A stretch of 64,000 nt of DNA from an uncultured Burkholderiaceae bacterium (lineage in GTDB: Bacteria; Pseudomonadota; Gammaproteobacteria; Burkholderiales; Burkholderiaceae_F): assembly GCA_944390675.1 (NCBI GenBank), contig CALXQR010000002.1, positions 1-64,000 on the forward strand. The letters run 5' to 3'. The position numbers and the translations under genes are program-made. The notes beneath the pieces are model-generated. The model was given only the letters and a program-made list of their open reading frames with translations, did not search any database and was not told the DNA's origin. Every line of letters starts with the position of its first letter. Position 1 is the first letter of the stretch. Shown here in pieces: positions 29,575 to 37,593 of this stretch.

Positions 29575-30696
29575 ATGGTAATTCATCGAGCCCATAAAAT
29601 CGAGCTCATTGTCAATGAGAAGCAGGAGCTGTATTTGAAGAAAGCGGTTGGCTGTGCCCGATTTGCCTTCAATTGGGCATTGAATGAATGGATCGAAGAG
29701 TATGAAGCCTATAAAAAAGATCCGACACAACCGAAACCCAATCAATACAGTATTCGTCGCAAACTCAATGCCATCAAACGTGAACAGTTTCCCTGGATGA
29801 TGGAAGTGACCAAATGCGCCGTGCAGATGGCCATCATCCAATTAGGACAAGCGTTTGCGAATTTTTGGAAAAACCCCGAGCACTTCAAGTTCCCAAAATT
29901 CAAAAAGAAATACGTCTCTGACAGTTTCACAATCTCCAATGACCAATTTGAAGTCAAAGGTTCACGCATCCGTATACCGAAATTAGGTTGGGTGCGGATG
30001 CGTGAGCCGTTGCGATTCAAAGAAGCTAAACTGCTTTGGGCAACGGTCTCGCGACGCGGCAAACGGTGGTACGTGAGCCTGTCGTGTGAACTCACTGATC
30101 TCAGTCACTTAAAACCGGCTAAAAACCAAGGCACGGTGGGAGTGGACTTGGGGGTGAAGTCACTGGCGGTGCTCTCGAACCATAAGAGGTTTGAAGCGTT
30201 GCAGCCTTTAAAGAAAAGTCTGTCAAAGCTTAGGCGGCTGCAAAGAAAGCTTGCCCGAAGCGAGAAAGGCAGTAAAAACCGTATCAAGTTGGTATTGGAG
30301 ATCGGTGAGTTGCATCGCAAGATTTTCAACTACCGACAGAATGCTTTACATCAGCTGACGAACTATCTGACCACTCACTTTTCACGGATCGTGATTGAAG
30401 ATTTGAACGTGAGTGGAATGTTGAAAAACAGGAAACTGGCTCGTTGCATAGCTGATGTGGGTTTTTATGAATTTCGGCGTCAACTGGAGTACAAAGCCGA
30501 GCAAAGAGGCTGCGAGGTGATCGTGGCGGATCGCTATTTTGCGAGCTCGAAGACGTGCGGTTATTGCGGTCAGAAGCATGATGAGTTAACGCTTTCGGAC
30601 AGACGATGGAAATGCGCGCATTGTGGATCGGAGATTAAGGATCGAGACTTCAATGCGGCGATTAATTTGAGACGATATACCGAGCGGCCGGGCTGA
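29575..30696 (+). CDS. tnpB: RNA-guided endonuclease TnpB (IS605 OrfB family)
   Basis: 373 residues. The RuvC-like active site is intact by eye: D191 in GVDLGVKS, E275 in VIEDLNVSG and D358 in KDRDFNAAINL. The zinc ribbon (C328, C331, C347, C350) lies between RuvC-II and RuvC-III. The N-terminus has the OrfB helix-turn-helix pattern (CARFAFNWALNEW) and a basic FPKFKKK segment. TnpB proteins use an omega-RNA from the transposon right end to cleave DNA next to a short motif, favouring transposon retention. It is transcribed against rpsP-rimM. No ribosome binding site is apparent. Confidence 0.93.
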   Translation: MVIHRAHKIELIVNEKQELYLKKAVGCARFAFNWALNEWIEEYEAYKKDPTQPKPNQYSIRRKLNAIKREQFPWMMEVTKCAVQMAIIQLGQAFANFWKNPEHFKFPKFKKKYVSDSFTISNDQFEVKGSRIRIPKLGWVRMREPLRFKEAKLLWATVSRRGKRWYVSLSCELTDLSHLKPAKNQGTVGVDLGVKSLAVLSNHKRFEALQPLKKSLSKLRRLQRKLARSEKGSKNRIKLVLEIGELHRKIFNYRQNALHQLTNYLTTHFSRIVIEDLNVSGMLKNRKLARCIADVGFYEFRRQLEYKAEQRGCEVIVADRYFASSKTCGYCGQKHDELTLSDRRWKCAHCGSEIKDRDFNAAINLRRYTERPG

Positions 30697-30928
30697 TTTT
30701 GATGAGTCCGGCGGTGCCGTGAGTTACACGGTGAACGCCTTTGCCTGCCAAGAAAGGGAGAAAACTCGGAACGTGACCCAAGGCAGGCCTGAAAGATTCC
30801 CGCAAGGGAGTGTTTCGGTGAGAGATGAGCGCTGGCTTCGGAGTGATCTGAAGTGAAACTTATCCCGATGATGGAGGAAGAAAAACCCGAAATTGAGTAG
30901 GTATTTTGAGTATAACTACTCAACTTCA
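30697..30928 (+). ncRNA. Putative omega-RNA scaffold of the first TnpB element
   Basis: The 230 bp after the tnpB stop have no gene but several stems: GCCTGCC (30743-30749)/GGCAGGC (30782-30788), a TCCC-GCAA-GGGA tetraloop hairpin near 30798-30809, and the terminal GAGTAG/CTACTC hairpin. The guide would be the flanking sequence from 30929 on (GGTAGGTTTTTCATAA). The scaffold probably also includes the end of tnpB. Boundaries are inferred from family knowledge. Confidence 0.55.
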
Positions 30929-31004
30929 GGTAGGTTTTTCATAACGGCCATCCCTTTTACCCTCTGTTTCGCGCTTTAGATACTCGCGGCTTCCGATTTT
31001 CTGT

Positions 31005-31057
31005 TTTTCAGCCCCAAACGGCAGACACAATTCCGTTTGTTTGGTGTGGGCTGAAAA
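31005..31057. other. Large nested hairpin downstream of rpsP
   Basis: TTTTCAGCCC (31005-31014) pairs perfectly with GGGCTGAAAA (31048-31057), with an inner CAAACGG/CCGTTTG stem. It lies in the former rpsP-rimM spacer, about 80 bp after the rpsP stop. On the minus strand no U-run follows directly, so it may be an RNA-stability or processing element rather than a terminator. The rest of 30941-31138 shows nothing else. Confidence 0.5.
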
Positions 31058-31138
31058 GAAACCCTTTTTTGCCGCAGTGCGAAACGACGATATGGGGATC
31101 GCCCTTCGTGCAAACAAAACTGCTTGCAGAATTTTCGA

Positions 31139-31390
31139 TTAGGCAGCTGCCTTCTTGGCTTGCTTGATCAAACGAGCAACCGTGTCGCTCATTTGAGCGC
31201 CTTGACCGACCCAGTGCGTGAGACGATCTTCGGCGATTTGGAACTTCACGGCTTGACCAGAAGCCATCGGGTTGTAGTAGCCCAAGCGTTCGATAAAACG
31301 ACCGTCACGGGGGTTACGGGAATCCGTCACAACGATGTTGTAGAAAGGACGCTTCTTGGAACCGCCGCGAGCAAGACGAATAACGACCAT
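31139..31390 (-). CDS. rpsP: 30S ribosomal protein S16
   Basis: 83 residues. It begins [25 protein letters not shown], the conserved S16 start, and ends in an alanine/lysine-rich tail. GAGG precedes the ATG. A GTGGC/GCCAC leader hairpin lies at 31421-31434. First gene of the usual rpsP-rimM-trmD-rplS operon, but here a TnpB transposon lies downstream. Confidence 0.97.
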   Translation of the reverse strand: MVVIRLARGGSKKRPFYNIVVTDSRNPRDGRFIERLGYYNPMASGQAVKFQIAEDRLTHWVGQGAQMSDTVARLIKQAKKAAA

Positions 31391-31438
31391 TTAATTTACC
31401 TCTTGTGTCTATTAAGTAAACGTGGCAAACGCCACAAT

Positions 31439-31463
31439 AAAAAACGAAACCCCGAGGGGTTTC
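31439..31463 (-). terminator. Terminator downstream of the racemase gene
   Basis: On the minus strand GAAACCCC, loop TC, GGGGTTTC (31463-31446), then GTTTTTT. It separates the racemase gene from rpsP. Confidence 0.8.
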
Positions 31464-31532
31464 ACGAAAATTCGCGGTATTTTAACGCATTTTCAAAAAG
31501 TTAGCTATTGATTTTTTATCTTTTTTTTCGCA

Positions 31533-32225
31533 TCAATCAGCCAATGCAAAATCCACGGCTGCCATGGCATGAATTTGCGTCGTATCAAAAACCGGCAAAT
31601 CGGTATCACTTTGTCCGATTAAAAGACCAATTTCCGTGCAGCCCAAAATCACACCTTCTGTCCCTTGAGAGCGCAGTTTTTCGACAACCGCTAAGAATTT
31701 AGCCTTGGATTCGGGCAAGAGTTTTCCAACGCAAAGCTCATCGAAAATCACGCTGTTGATCATCTCCATGTCGGCCGCATCCGGCACCAAGACCTCGATT
31801 CCCCGTTCTTGGATGCCTTTTTTCAGGAAATCCTGCTGCATGGTGTACTTGGTGCCGAGAAGTCCGACGCGCTTGATGCCGCGCGACAGGAGCGCATCAG
31901 CCGTTGCTTTGCCGATATGCAAAAGCGGAATCGAAACCGCTCGTTGGACGTCTTCGGCGACCTTATGCATCGTGTTTGTGCAAATAAGAACCACGTCGGC
32001 GCCCGCCGCCTCAAGGCCCTTGGCAGCCGAAGCTAAAATCTCACCGCTTTTGGCCCAATTGCCTGACGACTGACACTTTTCGATTTCGTCAAATTCCACA
32101 CTCCACAAAATAATCTTTGCCGAGTGCAATCCGCCCAAACGTTTGTGTACTTCTTCATTGATGAGCTGATAGTACGTCACCGTGCTCTCCCAACTCATTC
32201 CGCCAATTAAACCGATTGTTTTCAT
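31533..32225 (-). CDS. Aspartate/glutamate racemase family protein
   Basis: 230 residues from the ATG at 32225, preceded by GGGAA. An upstream extension of the frame into the asparaginase side is not protein-like. The family has two catalytic cysteines, visible here as ICTNTMHKVAED near residue 82 and ILGCTEIGLLIG near residue 194, with GLIGGMSWEST at the N-terminus. It probably interconverts L- and D-aspartate. It diverges from asparaginase across a 157-bp control region, and both would act on aspartate supply. Confidence 0.9.
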   Translation of the reverse strand: MKTIGLIGGMSWESTVTYYQLINEEVHKRLGGLHSAKIILWSVEFDEIEKCQSSGNWAKSGEILASAAKGLEAAGADVVLICTNTMHKVAEDVQRAVSIPLLHIGKATADALLSRGIKRVGLLGTKYTMQQDFLKKGIQERGIEVLVPDAADMEMINSVIFDELCVGKLLPESKAKFLAVVEKLRSQGTEGVILGCTEIGLLIGQSDTDLPVFDTTQIHAMAAVDFALAD

Positions 32226-32382
32226 TTCGCATTTCCCAATCACGACACTGATGATTTTCCACTTTAGCACTTGCAAAAGACGATATATGTCGCAGTTTGT
32301 ATCAGAAGAACGCGTTTTGTATCCCGCACTAAAGCAAGGCCGCTTTGGCATAATTAATCCACAATTTTTATTGGGGCAAAAC

Positions 32383-33387
32383 ATGAGCAAAAAGAAAGTT
32401 ATTTTGATGTCCACCGGCGGAACGATCGTGAGTTCCGGTGAAAGCGCCACGCAAACCACGGGCTACCGCTTGGGTGAGCTCTCCATTAACGCGCTGCTTG
32501 ATCAGCTGCCCGATCTCAAAGACAAAATTGAGCTTGAGCAGGAAGCCGTAAGCCACGTGGATTCGAGCTCCATGACGAGCGACATTTGGCTCAAGCTTGC
32601 CCGAAGCGTCCAGCGCGCGGTTGACCGCGAGGATGTCGACGCCGTTGTGATCACGCACGGCACCGACACCATGGAAGAAACGGCGTACTTCCTTCACCTG
32701 ATTTTGAAGACTGAAAAACCGGTGGTGATCACGGGCGCCATGCGTCCCGCCACCGCCCTTTCTTCCGACGGTATTCTCAATCTCTATAACGCCTTCCAAG
32801 TTGCTCTAAACGACGAATCCAAGGGCCAGGGCGTTTTAATGGTTTTAAACAACACTATCGGCAGCGCGCGCTTCAGCACCAAAACCAACACCACAAATGT
32901 GGCGACCTTCTCGGGGCTCAATACCGGTGACTTGGGTTCGGTGATTGATAACGCGGTGATGTACTTTAACCGCTCCACCCGCCCCCACACGCTTGCCACG
33001 CCCTTTAGCGTGCACGACTTCGATGAAGACGAAAGTTTCCCGCGCGTGGACATTTTGATTTCTCACGCTGACGACGATGACAAGCTTTTTGACGCCGCGG
33101 TCGCGATCGGCGCCAAGGGCATTGTTTTCGCGGGCCTCGGTAACGGCTGCGTGCCGCAAAAAGTGCTCCCCGGCGTCATCCGGGCAAACGCCGCGGGTGT
33201 GCGCGTGATCCGAAGCTCGCGTGTTTTCACGGGCCCTGTTTTTAACGGCTTAAGTGAATGGGAAGAAGCGGGAATGATTTCCGCGTGGAATCTGTCTGCC
33301 GCCAAGTCACGCGTGCTTTTGCAGCTTGCGCTCAAAAAAGGCATCACGGACGTTGAAACGCTTAGAGAAATGTTTGAACGCTATTAA
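32383..33387 (+). CDS. L-asparaginase (type II-like)
   Basis: 334 residues from the ATG at 32383 behind TTGGGGC. The upstream frame to 32182 is noncoding. The catalytic motifs are STGGTIVSS near residue 9 (nucleophilic Thr) and VITHGTDTMEETAYF near residue 88 (Thr-Lys-Asp triad region, with the TEKPVVITGAMRP segment next). There is no signal peptide, so it appears cytoplasmic despite the type II-like sequence. It hydrolyses asparagine to aspartate and ammonia. An extended -10-like TGGCATAAT lies near 32347-32355. It may be coregulated with the divergent racemase. Confidence 0.92.
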   Translation: MSKKKVILMSTGGTIVSSGESATQTTGYRLGELSINALLDQLPDLKDKIELEQEAVSHVDSSSMTSDIWLKLARSVQRAVDREDVDAVVITHGTDTMEETAYFLHLILKTEKPVVITGAMRPATALSSDGILNLYNAFQVALNDESKGQGVLMVLNNTIGSARFSTKTNTTNVATFSGLNTGDLGSVIDNAVMYFNRSTRPHTLATPFSVHDFDEDESFPRVDILISHADDDDKLFDAAVAIGAKGIVFAGLGNGCVPQKVLPGVIRANAAGVRVIRSSRVFTGPVFNGLSEWEEAGMISAWNLSAAKSRVLLQLALKKGITDVETLREMFERY

Positions 33388-33977
33388 CCGAACACACCGT
33401 GCTCAAACAAAATATTGAGCCCGATCATCAATAAAACGGCCGCCCCGATCAGCGAAAGCTTTTTGCTGTGACGGGCGGCTTTTTCAGATAAGACGCTTGC
33501 AGCGGCCATGGCGAGCGCCGTCAACACCGCACAGACAACACCGATCAGACAAGCCGGCATAACAATCGGCATGCCGATCATCGCAAAAGAAAAGCCTACA
33601 GCAAGCGCATCAAGACTCGTTGCTACGGCGAGCATCGCCAGTTTTCCCCAGGCAATGTCAGAACCCATGGCACGGCACTCGCACTCACTTTCTTGCGGCT
33701 CATCTTTTTCAAAAGCTTCGCGCGCCATGGAAACCGCCACAAAGAATAAAAGCCCAAAAGCCACCCAGTGATCCCAGGCGTTGATGAGACTGTAGAGCGC
33801 GTCGCCCGCGAGCCACCCGAGCGCAGGCATCAGTGCCTGAAAAGCACCGAAGACAAGCGAAAACTTCAAAACATGAGAGAGCTTGATTTTCGGCTGCACA
33901 GCGCCCCAGCAAAGCGCCACCACCATGGCGTCAACTGAAAGCGCAACGGCAATGCCGAAAATTTCTATTAGCTGCAC
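33384..33977 (-). CDS. mntP: Manganese efflux pump MntP
   Basis: 197 residues with six TM helices. The MntP-type conserved acidic positions are seen in ALSVDAMVVALCWGA near residue 12 and ATSLDALAVGFSFAMIGMP near residue 118. It starts with GTG (33977) behind GAGG. It exports Mn2+. It converges with and overlaps the asparaginase end by four bases, and it lies 46 bp after brnQ with a promoter inside the brnQ end. No yybP-ykoY riboswitch is present in the short leader. Confidence 0.92.
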   Translation of the reverse strand: MQLIEIFGIAVALSVDAMVVALCWGAVQPKIKLSHVLKFSLVFGAFQALMPALGWLAGDALYSLINAWDHWVAFGLLFFVAVSMAREAFEKDEPQESECECRAMGSDIAWGKLAMLAVATSLDALAVGFSFAMIGMPIVMPACLIGVVCAVLTALAMAAASVLSEKAARHSKKLSLIGAAVLLMIGLNILFEHGVFG

Positions 33978-34006
33978 ATCAAACCTCTCAGAAAAAGCTT
34001 CTCAGT

Positions 34007-34034
34007 ACTTTAATCGAAAACCGTCAGATCTCAA
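34007..34034 (-). promoter_or_regulatory. Predicted sigma-70 promoter of mntP
   Basis: On the minus strand TTGAGA (34034-34029), a 16-bp spacer, then TAAAGT (34012-34007), about 30 bp before the GTG start. The same TAAAGTAC box occurs upstream of brnQ. Confidence 0.4.
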
Positions 34035-35349
34035 AACGGCGCTTGGAATAAAAAATCCCCACGACCCAGCCGATAATCGCCGGCGTCACCCACTCCAGAC
34101 CAATGGAGTAAAACGGCAAGTGATTGAGCAGCGGCACTTCAAGCCCGATGTCTTTAAGGGCGCCTGCGATGCTCACAATTGCCGTCATCGTGATCGTAAA
34201 GGGATAGACATTGGAGAAATTTTGATTAAAGCGGTGTGTGAGGCCCAAAATAATAAGCATGAGCGCCACCGGATAGATCGCCATCAAAACCGGGATGGAG
34301 AGCTTCAAAATCAGCGTAAGCCCAGCGTTGGAGACCACCATGCTGCAGAGAACAAAAACCAGCAGCCATCCCTTATAAGAAAGAACCGGGAAAACCTTTG
34401 TGAAATAGTCGCTGCAGCAGGAAAGAAGACCCACGCAGGTATTCAGACACGCCACAAAGAAAATCATCCCCAGCAGAATAATGCCCCAGGAGCCGAATTG
34501 GATCTTCGCCACAGAGGTAAGCGTCTGGGCGCCGTTTTCAGTAATGAGGCCCGCGCCGCCCACAGTCGCGCCGATATGCGCCAAAGCCAAATAAATAGTG
34601 ATCAAGAAAAAGCCCGCGATCATACCGGCCTTCACCGTTTCGCTCACCACACCTTCGGTGCTCTTCACACCCAGGGCCTGCACGTTAAGCGCAATGATCA
34701 AGCCGAAGTTCAAGGCCGCGAGCGTATCCATCGTCTGATAGCCTTCAAGGAACCCGCGCACAAAAGCGTTGATGTCATAAGGGGGCAGCGCCAAACCGTA
34801 GCCTGCGATCGGATTAAACATGCAGGCAACAAAAAGAAGCGCGATCATGATAATGAGCGCAGGAGAGGTGAATTTACCCAAGCGCTGCGTGAGCTTTTCG
34901 GGTTTAAGCGCCATCAGGCCCGCGAGCAAAAAGAAAAAGACCGAGTAGACAAACTGCGCGCAGACTAAAGAAGAAAAACCCATGAAAACGGGTTCAGAAG
35001 AGCCCGAGAAGATCGGCGCGAGCGCCATTTCAAAAGAGGTGCTTGCCGTACGGGGAATAGCGACACAGGGACCGATGGAAAGATAAATGAGCAGCGTAAA
35101 AATAAAGGCGAACTGCGGATGCACGCGGCTTGCGAGCATCATGAGGCCACCCGAGCGCGCCACGGTCATCACGCCCAAAATCGGAAAGCACACCGCGGTG
35201 ATGGCGAAACCTGCCATGGCCCACGGCATATCCGTGCCAGCCAAAGAGCCCAAATAAGGCGGGAAGATCAAATTGCCCGCACCGAAAAACATGGAAAATA
35301 ATGTCAGACCCAAAAGCAGGCGTTGAGTAAAATTAAACTGATTGCTCAT
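34024..35349 (-). CDS. brnQ: Branched-chain amino acid transport system II carrier protein
   Basis: 441 residues with 12 hydrophobic segments. The N-terminus LFSMFFGAGNLIFPPYLG (residues about 17-34) is the LIVCS-family sodium-binding signature. It imports Leu, Ile and Val with Na+. It diverges from dinB across 89 bp that contain a perfect 17-bp palindrome. It fits the amino-acid-scavenging profile of the region. Confidence 0.94.
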   Translation of the reverse strand: MSNQFNFTQRLLLGLTLFSMFFGAGNLIFPPYLGSLAGTDMPWAMAGFAITAVCFPILGVMTVARSGGLMMLASRVHPQFAFIFTLLIYLSIGPCVAIPRTASTSFEMALAPIFSGSSEPVFMGFSSLVCAQFVYSVFFFLLAGLMALKPEKLTQRLGKFTSPALIIMIALLFVACMFNPIAGYGLALPPYDINAFVRGFLEGYQTMDTLAALNFGLIIALNVQALGVKSTEGVVSETVKAGMIAGFFLITIYLALAHIGATVGGAGLITENGAQTLTSVAKIQFGSWGIILLGMIFFVACLNTCVGLLSCCSDYFTKVFPVLSYKGWLLVFVLCSMVVSNAGLTLILKLSIPVLMAIYPVALMLIILGLTHRFNQNFSNVYPFTITMTAIVSIAGALKDIGLEVPLLNHLPFYSIGLEWVTPAIIGWVVGIFYSKRRFEI

Positions 35350-35395
35350 AAATCGTGTGTCATATCGACAACTGTATTGAAAAAAACTCCGTACT

Positions 35396-35412
35396 TTAAC
35401 AAATTTTGTTAA
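35396..35412. promoter_or_regulatory. 17-bp perfect palindrome between brnQ and dinB
   Basis: TTAACAAA-T-TTTGTTAA, symmetrical around one central base. It directly abuts a TAAAGT -10-like box for brnQ. It looks like a binding site for a dimeric regulator. It is not a LexA box (CTGT-N8-ACAG). Confidence 0.45.
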
Positions 35413-35438
35413 GAACCGCCTCTGCCTCGCATAGCGTT

Positions 35439-36524
35439 ATGAGCTCAAAAACAACGTACCGAAAAATCATTCACGTCGACATGGATGCGTTTTTTGCTTC
35501 TGTCGAGCAGCGTGATCACCCGGCGCTTCGCGGCAAACCTATTGCCGTGGGGCATGCGGGCGCGCGCGGCGTGGTGGCCACGGCAAGCTATGAGGCAAGA
35601 AAATTCGGCGTGCATTCGGCCATGCCCAGTGCAAAGGCGCGAGAGCTTTGCCCTGAACTCATTTTTGTTCACTCCCGCATGAAGCACTATCAGGCGGTCT
35701 CCAAACAGGTTCGGGAAATCTTTGAGCGCTACACCGACGTCATTGAACCGGTCTCAATTGATGAAGCTTATTTGGACGTCACAGAAAATAAAATCAACGC
35801 ACCTCTTGCCATTGATATCGCCAAACGCATCAAAAAAGATATTCGTGAAGAACTGGGGCTTGTCGCCTCAGCGGGCGTGAGCTACAACAAGTTTTTAGCC
35901 AAAATCGCAAGCGACCATCGCAAACCCGACGGGCTTTGCGTGATCCACCCCGATCAAGCGATTGAATTTATCGATACGCTTCCCATCGAAGCCTTTTGGG
36001 GTATAGGCCCCGCGACCGCCAAACGTCTGCACGCCCTGGGGGTGCAAACAGCTCCTCAGCTTCGGGCATTGAGCCTTGCCCGCTTAACAGAGCTTTTCGG
36101 CAAGGCTGGGCTTATTTACTACAACTTTGTGCGCGGCATCGATGACCGTCCGGTCGTTACGCATCGGGAAAGAAAGTCTGTGGGGTGTGAAGAAACGTTC
36201 GGAAAGGACATCAAAGGTCCATTGATTGATAAAGCCCTCCAAGAAGTGATCACTGAACTTGTGCGACGGCTTAAAAACAGAAATTTCTCCGGCAAACGTC
36301 TCACGCTCAAAGTCCGATTCCCCGACTTCACCACACTCACCAGGAGTGCGACATCCAACGCCGTCTTGGATAACGAAGAGGTTATTGCCCCTTTGGCGCA
36401 AAAGCTTTTTCAAAGCGTTGAGCTGCCCGCCTCGGGCATCCGTCTTCTGGGACTATCGGTCTCTAAAACAGAGCAGGAATTGCGCGAGCGGGAATTTTCC
36501 GAGCAAATGACACTCTTTAGCTAA
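35439..36524 (+). CDS. dinB: DNA polymerase IV
   Basis: 361 residues from the ATG at 35439. An upstream TTG at 35406 would add 11 non-conserved residues. The catalytic motifs are HVDMDAFFASVEQ near residue 9 and SIDEAYLD near residue 104. A helix-hairpin-helix thumb (FWGIGPATAKRLHALGV) and the little-finger domain are present, but the C-terminus ends without a clear beta-clamp peptide other than EQMTLFS. QMTLFS itself resembles the QxxLF clamp-binding motif. Error-prone translesion polymerase. No LexA site was seen upstream. Confidence 0.95.
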   Translation: MSSKTTYRKIIHVDMDAFFASVEQRDHPALRGKPIAVGHAGARGVVATASYEARKFGVHSAMPSAKARELCPELIFVHSRMKHYQAVSKQVREIFERYTDVIEPVSIDEAYLDVTENKINAPLAIDIAKRIKKDIREELGLVASAGVSYNKFLAKIASDHRKPDGLCVIHPDQAIEFIDTLPIEAFWGIGPATAKRLHALGVQTAPQLRALSLARLTELFGKAGLIYYNFVRGIDDRPVVTHRERKSVGCEETFGKDIKGPLIDKALQEVITELVRRLKNRNFSGKRLTLKVRFPDFTTLTRSATSNAVLDNEEVIAPLAQKLFQSVELPASGIRLLGLSVSKTEQELREREFSEQMTLFS

Positions 36525-36535
36525 GTCGTTATAAT
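36507..36535 (+). promoter_or_regulatory. Strong sigma-70 promoter for the TDT transporter gene
   Basis: ATGACA (36507-36512), a 17-bp spacer, TATAAT (36530-36535). The -35 lies inside the dinB coding end and the start codon follows 30 bp after the -10. Confidence 0.7.
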
Positions 36536-36565
36536 GGCGCGACTTTTTGACTAAGGAAATTTTCA

Positions 36566-37519
36566 ATGATCAAACGCGTTCGCGCCCTGCCCACCCCGGT
36601 CGCAGGCCTTGCCCTCGGCATTTCCAGCTTAGGCTGGTCCATGGAAAACGCCTTGCCGCTTCACGGCTGGGGACAATTGATCGGCGCCGGCATCGCGGTT
36701 GTTTTGCTCGTGCTCCTTTTGACGCGTTTTGTCTTTCACGCCGACACGCTTATCACAGACCTTCGTCACCCGGTCTTGGGCAGCATCGTACCCACGTTCG
36801 CCATGGCCACCATGGTGGTGAGTAAGGCGCTCGGGCGCTTTTTCCCGCTCGCAGGTGAATACCTGTGGCTTGCGGCTGTGATTGTTCATCTTCTCTTTTT
36901 GGGCGCCTTTATCGTTTTCCGGATGCGCGAGCGTCATATCGAGCACATGGTGCCCAGCTGGTTTATTCCGCCCGTGGGCATCATCGTGGCCGATGTGGCT
37001 TGTCCCTCGCCCGAATGGTTTAATTTCGCGCAGGTGCTCCTCACAATCGGCATTGTCTCCTACGCGGTGATGCTGCCTGCGATGATCTACCGCTTCATGT
37101 TCTACGCACAGGTGCCCGATGCGGCCAAACCTACGATTGCCATTTTGGCCGCCCCGGCAAGCTTGTCTCTGGCAGGGCTTCTTACCGTCGTGCAAAACCC
37201 TTCGCCGTTGCTTTGCGCGGTGCTCCTGGGCATTGCCGTTTTGATGACGCTTGTCATTTATCTTTCGTTATTTAAGCTTTTGCGCTTGCCCTTCTCGCCG
37301 GGCTACGCCGCTTTCACCTTCCCGCTTGCAATCGGCGCGACCGCGCTTTTTAAGATGAGCGATCTGGTGGGTCAATATGAAGTGGGCGCTTTTTACGCGT
37401 GGGAATTGCGAATGCTCGCCAATTTTGAGCTTGTGGTGGCTACCTGCATCATCACCTACGTGGCGATCCTTTTTATTAAGAATCTGGACAAAATTCTTCC
37501 GAAACCACAAAAAGCGTAA
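36566..37519 (+). CDS. TDT-family transporter (tellurite-resistance/dicarboxylate transporter-like)
   Basis: 317 residues with ten TM helices. It opens with RVRALPTPVAGLALGISSLGWS, the TehA/Mae1 family start, and has the conserved FIPPVGIIVADVACP near residue 134. Family members are SLAC1-like anion channels or malate and sulfite exporters. The substrate here is unknown. It has its own strong promoter and is followed by a terminator. Confidence 0.82.
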   Translation: MIKRVRALPTPVAGLALGISSLGWSMENALPLHGWGQLIGAGIAVVLLVLLLTRFVFHADTLITDLRHPVLGSIVPTFAMATMVVSKALGRFFPLAGEYLWLAAVIVHLLFLGAFIVFRMRERHIEHMVPSWFIPPVGIIVADVACPSPEWFNFAQVLLTIGIVSYAVMLPAMIYRFMFYAQVPDAAKPTIAILAAPASLSLAGLLTVVQNPSPLLCAVLLGIAVLMTLVIYLSLFKLLRLPFSPGYAAFTFPLAIGATALFKMSDLVGQYEVGAFYAWELRMLANFELVVATCIITYVAILFIKNLDKILPKPQKA

Positions 37520-37541
37520 CGCTTTGTAGACTTTCTGAGCA

Positions 37542-37581
37542 AAAAGCCGCTTCTTCCGATATCCTGGGAAAAGCGGCTTTT
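37542..37581. terminator. Terminator after the TDT transporter gene
   Basis: AAAAGCCGCTT (37542-37552) pairs with AAGCGGCTTTT (37571-37581), U-rich on both sides. Confidence 0.85.
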
Positions 37582-37593
37582 CCTTTAATAACT

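Larger units (their letters stand above)
29426..30940 (+). mobile_element. TnpB-only IS605/IS1341-type transposon inside the rpsP-rimM operon
   Basis: Contains only tnpB, with no TnpA transposase. The right end is inferred at 30928, after a terminal hairpin GAGTAG (30895-30900)/CTACTC (30916-30921) and AACTTCA. The left end lies between the rimM start and tnpB. An inverted repeat flanks it, AACCTACC at 29432-29439 and GGTAGGTT at 30929-30936. The second transposon in the window also ends in ...TTCA. Exact ends are uncertain by tens of bases. Movement would need TnpA in trans. Confidence 0.75.

Noticed and set aside
33978..34023. yybP-ykoY manganese riboswitch upstream of mntP
   Set aside because: The gap to brnQ is only 46 bp, too short for this riboswitch.
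33883..34968. 361-codon plus-strand open frame antisense to brnQ
   Set aside because: Low-complexity His/Arg/Asn-rich translation typical of a shadow of a membrane protein gene; brnQ is unmistakable.
35350..35438. LexA box controlling dinB
   Set aside because: No CTGT-N8-ACAG found; only an unrelated TTAACAAATTTTGTTAA palindrome is present.
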